NCBI RefSeq assembly: GCF_040643635.1
Contig: NZ_JBEYUS010000016.1
Coordinates: 1-64,000, forward strand
Direction of reading: 5' to 3'
Length of the DNA stretch: 64,000 nucleotides
Origin: Saccharopolyspora_C sp040643635
GTDB taxonomy: Bacteria > Actinomycetota > Actinomycetes > Mycobacteriales > Pseudonocardiaceae
Made by a program: the position numbers and the translations under genes. The notes beneath the pieces were generated by a model. It worked only from the letters and a program-made list of their open reading frames with translations, made no database searches and had not been told where the DNA came from. Below are positions 57,722 to 64,000 of the stretch, in pieces; within the stretch, counting starts at the first letter, position 1; every line of letters starts with the position of its first letter.

Positions 57722-58666
57722 GTGCGAATCGTGGCAGTGATGAACTACAAGGGCGGCGTGGGCAAGACGACCCTCACCGCGAACTTGGGTGCGGTGGCGG
57801 CGAGTCGAGGGTTGAAGGTCCTGCTGCTCGACCTCGACCCGCAGACCAACCTGACCTTCTCGTTCTTCCCGGTGGACGATTGGCACGAGCGGATCAGGAA
57901 CGAGCACACGATCAAGAGGTGGTTCGATGGTGATGCTCCTGGGCGGGAGTTCTCACTGGCCGAACTGGTGCTCACCCCGGAGCCGGTGAACCGCCTGGTG
58001 GGCCACTCCGGCGGGAGGCTGGACCTGATCTCCTCCCACTTGGGCCTCATCAACATCGACCTGCAGCTCGCAGCGCACCTCGGCGGGACCACGACGCTGG
58101 ACAGCTCCCAGCGGAGGTTCTTGGAGCTGCATGGCTGCCTGCGGCGCGGGTTGCAGGACGAGCGCTTCAGCGAGTACGACTTGGTGCTCATCGATTGCGC
58201 GCCGAACTTCGGCATCGTGACCAAGACCGCGATCGTGGCCAGCGAACAGATCCTGGTCCCGGCCAAGGCCGATTACCTGTCCACGCTGGGGTTGGAATAC
58301 CTCGCGGGGAGTTGCGACGAGTTGAAGCGGGACTTCAACAACTTCGCGCACCACAACGGTGGATTCGGCGGTCACCGGCCGATCACGCCGGAGATCCTCG
58401 GCGTCGTGTTCACCATGGTGCAGATCTACTCGCAGCAGCCGACGGCGGCGCACCACGAGTACATCCAGGAAGTGAAGCAAAATCCGGAAATGCCGGTGCT
58501 GCACAACATGGTCCGCAACAGCACGAAGCACTTCAGCGGCTCGGGAGAAGGCGGGATACCCGCGATGTTGCGCCATCCGCAGAAGGACGACGTCGTCCGC
58601 GAGTTCGGGCGGCTCACGGACGAGGTCCTGGGGAAGCTGGGAATGAGCGCGGGAGTGATCGAATGA
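57722..58666 (+). CDS. ParA/Soj-family P-loop ATPase
   Basis: A 314-residue deviant-Walker ATPase. MNYKGGVGKTTLTANLGAVA supplies the KGGVGKT motif with the signature Lys, LLLDLDPQTNLTFSFFP is Walker A' and YDLVLIDCAPNFGIVTKTAI is Walker B. EQILVPAKADYLSTLGLEYL is typical of ParA proteins acting with CBS/RAMA-like partners rather than plasmid ParB. GTG 57722 is preceded by GGGGGAA. No ParB or parS site is visible. The gene overlaps the next by ATGA, so it belongs to a three-gene operon of conflict-system type. Nucleoid- or polymer-based positioning of partner proteins is a family-level inference. Confidence 0.88.
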   Translation: MRIVAVMNYKGGVGKTTLTANLGAVAASRGLKVLLLDLDPQTNLTFSFFPVDDWHERIRNEHTIKRWFDGDAPGREFSLAELVLTPEPVNRLVGHSGGRLDLISSHLGLINIDLQLAAHLGGTTTLDSSQRRFLELHGCLRRGLQDERFSEYDLVLIDCAPNFGIVTKTAIVASEQILVPAKADYLSTLGLEYLAGSCDELKRDFNNFAHHNGGFGGHRPITPEILGVVFTMVQIYSQQPTAAHHEYIQEVKQNPEMPVLHNMVRNSTKHFSGSGEGGIPAMLRHPQKDDVVREFGRLTDEVLGKLGMSAGVIE

Positions 58667-59346
58667 GCGGCCGGCTGGACGACGTGGTGCGGCTGGGCGA
58701 GATCTGGAACGACTTCCTCCGGGAACAGGGTGAGTCCGTGGTCGACGAGCTGCTGTCGGGCGCCTGCCGGCTGGCGGTGGTGCGTGGCTCGGAAGTGGCC
58801 ACGACCACTCGGACACCCCTGCGGCGGCCGTCGACTGCGGTGGCCGAGGGATCGGCACTCGACCCGAGCGGGACCGCGCGACTGCTGCCCTCGCTGGAAT
58901 CCGAGGACTCGCGGCGCAAGCACCTCTCGCAGGTCGGATTCACCGCGAAACAGCTGCGCGAAGTGGCCAAGCACCTCGGGGTGAGGGGCTACAGCAACCT
59001 CAAGAAGGAGCGGCTCATCGACCTGCTGGTAGGTGCTCGGGGTGGTCACGATCCGAAAGCCGACAACGCGGCCAGGGCTCCGGAACAGCCGCCCGCGGCG
59101 GGACCGGCGACTGACGTGCCCGAGGCCGCGGCCGGGATCGCCGCGAGGCTCCGCGTCACCGAGACCGAGCCGGAAGGCGCCACATACCTCGACGAGCAGC
59201 ACCTGGACCGTGCAGGTCTGCTGGCCGTTGCCGCGGAGTTGCAGCTCACCCGGGTGGAGCGCTTGAGCCTGAAGGAGTTGAAGCGCCGCATCCTCAAGCA
59301 GGCGATCGGTTCCCGTCGCAAGTTCGCCGGGCTGCGGAAGTGGTGA
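58663..59346 (+). CDS. SAP/Rho-N domain protein
   Basis: A 227-residue protein overlapping the ParA stop by four bases. The N-terminal 40 residues form a helix (VVRLGEIWNDFLREQGESVV). FTAKQLREVAKHLGVRGYSN followed by LKKERLIDLLV (94-123) is a SAP/Rho-N-like helix-extension-helix that usually binds nucleic acid. A second, looser copy lies at about 180-215 (LLAVAAELQLTRVERLSLKE, then LKRRILKQ), separated by an Ala/Pro-rich linker. The basic C-terminus (RRKFAGLRKW) fits DNA binding. The family is not known to me beyond its domains. It is placed between ParA and the RAMA-HEPN protein and may be the DNA adaptor of the system. Confidence 0.65.
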   Translation: MSGRLDDVVRLGEIWNDFLREQGESVVDELLSGACRLAVVRGSEVATTTRTPLRRPSTAVAEGSALDPSGTARLLPSLESEDSRRKHLSQVGFTAKQLREVAKHLGVRGYSNLKKERLIDLLVGARGGHDPKADNAARAPEQPPAAGPATDVPEAAAGIAARLRVTETEPEGATYLDEQHLDRAGLLAVAAELQLTRVERLSLKELKRRILKQAIGSRRKFAGLRKW

Positions 59347-59352
59347 GCATTC

Positions 59353-60726
59353 GTGGCTGAGGGGGACAAGTCGGCCGGCCGCGCCCAGTACCTGATCGAG
59401 GGCCGTCGAGTGATGGTCGCGGACCTGCTCGAGCAGGGGTTGATCGAGCCCGGCACCCGCCTCCGGTTCGACCGCAACCGCATTGGTCAGACGTTCTTCG
59501 CCACCGTGACCGAACAAGGGCGCATCCGGGTCGATTCGCTCGGTGAAGAGTTCCGCAGTCCCTCGGGCGCGGCCATGGTGGCGGCCGGGATGCGGGCCGT
59601 CGACGGTTGGCGGGCCTGGGTGGTGGTAGGCCAGGAAAGATTGCTGGACTCCGTGCGCCAGGAACTGCTCGACCGGAAGGTGGCGAGCGTGCACCGGCAG
59701 GCGCCGGATGCGCCGCACCCCGCGGTGCACGAACGGTTGCGCCGGGCGCGCGAACGGGCCGACAACGATGACCCCGAGCGGCTCACGGTTCGCGAACTCC
59801 TCGGATTCTGGGGCGTGAAGGATCGCACGGACCACATCGATCAGATCGAAGCCGACCTCGCCAACCACGGCTTGACCACGTCGCCCGGTTTCCGAGCCGT
59901 CACGCTCGACACCGTCGTATCGCTGACGACCCCTGCTGGAGACGTGTCCGAGCAAACCGACGAGCCGGAGATCGCGGACTTGCGGGGCGTCGAGAACGAC
60001 GGCGGGGACGACTTGAACGTCCGCCTCACCGTCGGGAACTTGTCGCCGCTGAGCGGAGTCGGTTTCATCGGCCCGGACGGGACGGTGGAAGAAGCGATCA
60101 CCAAGATGGCCTTGGACGACTACTCGCAACTGGCGGTGCTCAACGGCCCGCGCCATCTCCGAGGTGCCGTGACGTGGCGTTCGATCGCGCAAGCCCTGCA
60201 GCGGAAGCCCGACGCCACAGTCGCGGACGCCATCGACACCCCCGTGGAGGTCGTCGACTACGACCGCGATCTCTTCGAGATCCTGCCCGTGTTGCAACAG
60301 CGGTACTTCGTGTTCGTCCGCGACCAGACCAAGGAGATCAGAGGGATCGTCACCACCGCGGATGTGGCGCACCGCTACGGGGAGATGGCCACGCCGTTCT
60401 TCCTGCTCGGTGAAGTCGACCAGACCCTGCGGTGGATCGTGCGGCAGTCCTTCGAGCTCGACGAGATCCGGACGATCTGCCGTCGCCGGATCACCGGATT
60501 CGATGATCTCTCCATCGGCGACTACCTTCGCACCCTGGAGAACGAAGAGCTGTGGGAAAAGCTGCAGTGGTCGCTGGACCGCGTCACCTTCACCGCCCGG
60601 TTGGAGGAGATCCGCCTCATCCGGAACAAGGTGATGCACTTCCACTCCGACCCGGTACCTGAGGACGCGGTCAACAAACTCCGCTGGTTCCTCGATCTCC
60701 TGCACCAGCATCGAACTCAAAGATGA
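59353..60726 (+). CDS. RAMA-CBS-HEPN domain protein
   Basis: A 457-residue three-part protein starting at GTG 59353. Residues about 15-100 resemble the RAMA domain (VADLLEQGLIEPGTRLRFDR, then SLGEEFRSPSGAAMVAAG), thought to read modified DNA. About 245-360 is a CBS pair (GFIGPDGTVEEAITKMALDD, GIVTTADVAHRYGEMA) that may bind nucleotides. About 380-457 is a helical HEPN-like domain with the RNase motif R424-x4-H429 in RLIRNKVMHFH. The chain reads as sensor, switch and toxin. It follows the SAP gene by 6 bp and completes the ParA operon, with a terminator at 60798. Confidence 0.72.
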   Translation: MAEGDKSAGRAQYLIEGRRVMVADLLEQGLIEPGTRLRFDRNRIGQTFFATVTEQGRIRVDSLGEEFRSPSGAAMVAAGMRAVDGWRAWVVVGQERLLDSVRQELLDRKVASVHRQAPDAPHPAVHERLRRARERADNDDPERLTVRELLGFWGVKDRTDHIDQIEADLANHGLTTSPGFRAVTLDTVVSLTTPAGDVSEQTDEPEIADLRGVENDGGDDLNVRLTVGNLSPLSGVGFIGPDGTVEEAITKMALDDYSQLAVLNGPRHLRGAVTWRSIAQALQRKPDATVADAIDTPVEVVDYDRDLFEILPVLQQRYFVFVRDQTKEIRGIVTTADVAHRYGEMATPFFLLGEVDQTLRWIVRQSFELDEIRTICRRRITGFDDLSIGDYLRTLENEELWEKLQWSLDRVTFTARLEEIRLIRNKVMHFHSDPVPEDAVNKLRWFLDLLHQHRTQR

Positions 60727-60797
60727 TCTACTCGTCGGTTCTCCAGAGGCGGTGGTCGATCGGTCCGGTCTCCGTGAGCGTCTCGGTCGTCCGGGTG

Positions 60798-60814
60798 CGT
60801 CGCCAGTGGCGACG
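60798..60814 (+). terminator. Hairpin after the RAMA-CBS-HEPN gene
   Basis: CGTCGCC and GGCGACG form a perfect 7-bp stem with an AGT loop followed by TTAGG. A second small hairpin, CCTGG-N5-CCAGG, follows at 60841-60855. The rest of 60727-60924 holds no gene. Confidence 0.55.
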
Positions 60815-60924
60815 TTAGGCCGAACCGGTGAAGAAAACTTCCTGGAAGCGCCAGGATGCGGACTGATTGCTACTGATTCCAGAAACGGACACCTGCGTTC
60901 GATCTACTCGCTTAGTGTGTCCGG

Positions 60925-63900
60925 GTGGTCAAGAACGAGTCGCACGGCACGGTGAACGGGCCCCTCGTGCAGGCGGAATCCATCAACGGGAACATCAACT
61001 TCGAAGCTCCCCGCTCCGATCACCGACTGCGGGAAGCGATGGCTTCAGCGACCGTTCCCGTTGGGCAGGGGCGAGGCGTCGTCGTGGCGCGAGATCTCGT
61101 CCTGACCTGTGCAGGGCTCGTCGAGGCGCTCGGAGGTCCGGTGCGTCGGGTCGGTTCCGCTCTCGTCCTGGTCCGCGTCGAGTTGGGGGACCACCCGATC
61201 GCCTGCCTCGCCGCGGGGATGCCTGCGGACGAAGCCCAAGCCCTGCTTCGGTTGTCCGACACGGCCGGCGCACCGGTGCTGAACCGTCGGACCGGTGCCG
61301 TGTGCGGACTGTACGACGGTCGCGAGGTGGTCGAGATCCCGTCGGTCCCGGAGGCTGCCGCAGAAGCAGGGCGCGCCAACCACGCCTGGCTCGACCTGCT
61401 CGACGCCGACCAACTTCGCGCGGGCGAATGGCGGCACGCGGGCGAGCGGCTCCGCAGCTACCTGACGACCATCAGCGGCGCCGACCAGAAGCATTCGTAC
61501 CACTTCTTGTGTCCGCGCATCCCCGAGCTGTCCACCATCTACGTGTCCCGCACCGCTGCGCGCGACGCCCGGCGCGAGGACGGCGGCGACGCCGACGAAG
61601 TGGAGCTGCTTCGAGCTGAAAAGTTGTTGCAACGCCACGCAGGAGGGGTGCAGATCGTTGATGCGCCAGGCATGGGCAAATCCAGCCTCGTCCGGCGATT
61701 GGCCGCGGACGCTGCCCACAACTGGCTCGAACGCGGGTACGAGGAGTTCGTCCCGTTGCTCGTGCCGGCTGCTGTCCTGAGCTTGCCCAAACCGCTTCCC
61801 GATGCATTGGCCGAGGGGTTCTCGAAGTGGTTCAGCTCCAGCCTGGCGACCCGTGAACTCGTCGAGCTGTTCAGCGAGGAACCGATTCCAGGAGTGCCGT
61901 GGTTGATCTTCGCCGATGGCTTGGACGAGATCGCTGGACTCTCGCAGCGCGACGCTGTGATGACCAGCATCCGAAAGCACCGGAAGTCGAACGAGTATCG
62001 GTTCTTGATCACCAGTCGTCCGCTGAGGTACAACGAACTCGGCAAGATCGAGCGGCCGGGTTTCCCCACCTACCGGATCGAGCCGTTCTCGGACGTGGAG
62101 CTGGAGCGGTTCGCGGAGAGGTTCCTGGCCGCACAGGGCGATGGCACGAACGGGTCCGCCGCCGACTTCATGGAGCACGTTCGGCGCACCGAGATGCTGG
62201 CACTCGCCAAGGTTCCGCTCACCGCGACGATGCTGTGCACCCTGTACACGGATCAACCGACGGCCGAACTGCCGAGCAACCAGGCGCTGCTCTACCGTGA
62301 GTTCTTGGATTGGGCACGCCGGAAGCGGAATGATCCGGTGGTGCGGAACAAGTTGCGCACCAGCGTTGCTGGAGGCCCCTCCGCGGCGGCGGCCGTGGAC
62401 GAGGTGATGGACGATCTCGACGATCTGCTGAAGCACGTCGCACATCTTGGGCAAGGCGGTGCAACGGCGGCAGACCGAGGATCTCTGCTGGACAACGCCG
62501 TGAGCTGGGCGGGATCCCGCAAGCCGCGCGGCATCTCCGATCAGGAGTGGAAGGAGGTGCTGAGCGATGCGTTGCGCCAGAGCGGTGTGTTGATCCAGAC
62601 CAGCGACGACCGGTTCGAGTTCATGCACAAGACCGTTGAGGAGTACCTCGCGGCGCGCGCGATCGCCGATCAGCACCCCGCCCCGAACCGTCGTACGGTG
62701 CGAAAATTGCTGAGCACCCGTGCTGCGTGGCCATCCGGTCGGGTGCGGATCTTCCTCGCTGCGCATTGGCTCGCGGACGAGGTGGACTTGAGCAGGTACC
62801 TGCGCGGGACGCTCCGGGGTTGGCGTCGGCAGGAGAACGTCGGTTTTCTCGTCGAGTCGGTGCAGCACGGCTTGCGCTTGGACGAGAAGGTGCGGCGTCG
62901 CGTGGAAAAGCTGGTGCTTCGGAAGATGCACGACACCAAGACTCCAGTGGGAGCGTGGGAGGAGGCTGTCCGGCGGCTCGAGGTCGTGAATCCGGAGCTC
63001 GCCGTGCACGAGTTGGAAGGGCTGGCCGACCGGAGCGCGAATCCGGACGAAGGACGGTGTCTGCAAGCCCTTCGCGAATTGATCTTCCTTGCGGTGCCCG
63101 GCGTTCCTCGATTGGCCGAGTCGTTCTTGGTTCGTGACGACACCAACGTGCAAGCCCGAAAGGCGCTGATCGAGGCATTGGGGCAGCATGACCGTGCGAC
63201 GGCTATCGCGCTTCTCTCTCGGATGGCGGAATGTGCGGAAATCAAGGAAAGTCGCCGCGTTGAGGTTGCCGCGCGATTGGTGTCAATATCGCAAGAAAGC
63301 GGCATGCGTGTCCTCGTTGGTCTTTCGGAAGGCGAAAATCTCACTGATTATGGCCGGTTTGCTGCCGTTCGGGAAATCCTGAAAGTGGATTCTGATTTAG
63401 GGCTGAGCAAACTTCGCGTGCTGCTTGAAGAAGTTCGGGACGAGGGCCTCTGGGGTCGGGTGGCTGATTTGCTCGGCGCACATGACGTGCGCGAGTTGCG
63501 CGAATGTCTGGGAGTGATCGCTAACAGCAGCGAGAGTGCTCCGGGTCGGCGTCATTCTGCCGCCGCTATGCTGGTCGACAGGTTCGACGAGGGGCATCGA
63601 ACTCTTCTTGATATTGTGCGAGACGGCAGGTTGTCGGTACCTTTGCGGATCAAATCCGTCGTGCGGGCGGGGTCTTGTGACGGTTCGTTGGCGCGCATCG
63701 TTCTGTTGGATGTGTTGGAGGGTGCTTCATTGAGCGGCCCGATGCGCATCGATGCGTTGGAGGCGCTCCTGCGGTTCGATCCTGGAGCCGCCCGCGAAGG
63801 TCTGGTCAAGCTGATTCGGATCGACCGGTTCGGCCCTGAAGATCAACTCCGTGTTCTGAAGATTGAGCCGGGAAGGAGTAGCGAGGAGCAGGCGGAGCTG

Positions 63901-64000
63901 TGTGTTCTCGTTGCCCGAAGGCCTGGAAGATATCAGGTTCGAATCGATGCTGCACACTTGGCGGCTAAGTGTGACCGGGGGCGAGCCCGTCAAGCGTTCT
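60925..64000 (+). CDS. NACHT NTPase with N-terminal inactivated trypsin-like domain (3' partial)
   Basis: At least 1025 residues; the frame is open to the window end. GTG 60925 is preferred because TAGTGT lies seven bases upstream (leaderless) and the protein then starts NESHGTVNGPLVQAESINGN, the usual opening of actinobacterial NACHT proteins; GTG 60952 is an alternative. Residues 45-135 are a short trypsin-like domain whose His (LTCAGLV, Gly64) and Ser (DTAGAPVLN, Ala114) are lost. The NACHT core has Walker A APGMGKSS at 247-254 and Walker B LIFADGLDE at 327-335, then ITSRPLRY. From about 600 the protein is HEAT-like repeats, the expected sensor region. A TTA Leu codon lies at 63397. A STAND-type anti-phage sensor is inferred. 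Confidence 0.85.
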   Translation, partial: MVKNESHGTVNGPLVQAESINGNINFEAPRSDHRLREAMASATVPVGQGRGVVVARDLVLTCAGLVEALGGPVRRVGSALVLVRVELGDHPIACLAAGMPADEAQALLRLSDTAGAPVLNRRTGAVCGLYDGREVVEIPSVPEAAAEAGRANHAWLDLLDADQLRAGEWRHAGERLRSYLTTISGADQKHSYHFLCPRIPELSTIYVSRTAARDARREDGGDADEVELLRAEKLLQRHAGGVQIVDAPGMGKSSLVRRLAADAAHNWLERGYEEFVPLLVPAAVLSLPKPLPDALAEGFSKWFSSSLATRELVELFSEEPIPGVPWLIFADGLDEIAGLSQRDAVMTSIRKHRKSNEYRFLITSRPLRYNELGKIERPGFPTYRIEPFSDVELERFAERFLAAQGDGTNGSAADFMEHVRRTEMLALAKVPLTATMLCTLYTDQPTAELPSNQALLYREFLDWARRKRNDPVVRNKLRTSVAGGPSAAAAVDEVMDDLDDLLKHVAHLGQGGATAADRGSLLDNAVSWAGSRKPRGISDQEWKEVLSDALRQSGVLIQTSDDRFEFMHKTVEEYLAARAIADQHPAPNRRTVRKLLSTRAAWPSGRVRIFLAAHWLADEVDLSRYLRGTLRGWRRQENVGFLVESVQHGLRLDEKVRRRVEKLVLRKMHDTKTPVGAWEEAVRRLEVVNPELAVHELEGLADRSANPDEGRCLQALRELIFLAVPGVPRLAESFLVRDDTNVQARKALIEALGQHDRATAIALLSRMAECAEIKESRRVEVAARLVSISQESGMRVLVGLSEGENLTDYGRFAAVREILKVDSDLGLSKLRVLLEEVRDEGLWGRVADLLGAHDVRELRECLGVIANSSESAPGRRHSAAAMLVDRFDEGHRTLLDIVRDGRLSVPLRIKSVVRAGSCDGSLARIVLLDVLEGASLSGPMRIDALEALLRFDPGAAREGLVKLIRIDRFGPEDQLRVLKIEPGRSSEEQAELCVLVARRPGRYQVRIDAAHLAAKCDRGRARQAF

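Noticed and set aside
57722..58666. Plasmid partition or replication region
   Set aside because: There is no ParB, parS-like palindrome cluster or replication initiator, and the ParA gene is fused in an operon with SAP and RAMA-HEPN genes.

Overview
The window comes from a very GC-rich actinobacterium. The clues are strong third-position GC, frequent GTG starts, ATGA/GTGA stop-start overlaps, a bifunctional germacradienol/geosmin synthase, a TTA codon that stands out as rare, and actinobacterial 'RR-x-VDL' cysteine leader peptides. A Pseudonocardiaceae genus such as Saccharopolyspora would fit, but the genus is inference. I saw no rRNA, tRNA or CRISPR array.

Layout. 0-13.5 kb is ordinary chromosome: VOC protein, XerC/D-like recombinase, AlkC-type repair protein, AI-2E transporter, DUF4185 protein, MazG-like pyrophosphohydrolase, TRIC and TerC membrane proteins, M20 amidohydrolase, AraC regulator, TauE/SafE exporter, aldehyde dehydrogenase and 3-hydroxyacyl-CoA dehydrogenase. 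A four-copy 64-bp tandem hairpin array lies at 5.55-5.80 kb. 13.7-18.5 kb reads as a tartrate/C4-dicarboxylate module: DctA-type symporter, glycerate kinase, divergent LysR regulator and tartrate dehydrogenase. 18.6-22.6 kb holds a secreted phosphoesterase, a 52-residue Gly/Trp/His-rich peptide, and an old-yellow-enzyme gene divergent from a MerR-SDR operon across a classical MerR-type promoter.

22.6-37.8 kb is an organosulfur-scavenging locus: two sulfonate/nitrate-type ABC transporters, four LLM flavin monooxygenases of the DszA/NtaA/SnaA family, two leaderless cytosolic substrate-binding-protein-like paralogues with a shared CEWG motif, an IclR regulator, an MFS pump, and short leader peptides of the actinobacterial cysteine type. 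38-47.4 kb holds an APC permease, a class II glutamine amidotransferase, a Ca2+/cation exchanger behind a yybP-ykoY (Mn2+) riboswitch, the geosmin synthase, a Ser-less ACP-like protein behind a 15-codon coupled leader ORF, and a methyltransferase.

47.5-64 kb is the most unusual part. A 126-residue EACC1-like protein is translationally coupled to a 1245-residue fusion of caspase-like protease, UPF1-type SF1 helicase and a degenerate nuclease-like tail. Next come a three-subunit molybdenum hydroxylase with a TetR regulator and a small secreted protein. The window ends in a lower-GC island: GNAT-like protein, ParA ATPase, SAP/Rho-N protein, a RAMA-CBS-HEPN protein, and a NACHT ATPase with an N-terminal inactivated trypsin fold, cut off by the window end. 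The caspase-helicase pair and the ParA/RAMA-HEPN/NACHT set look like biological-conflict (anti-phage) systems. This is inferred from domain content only.
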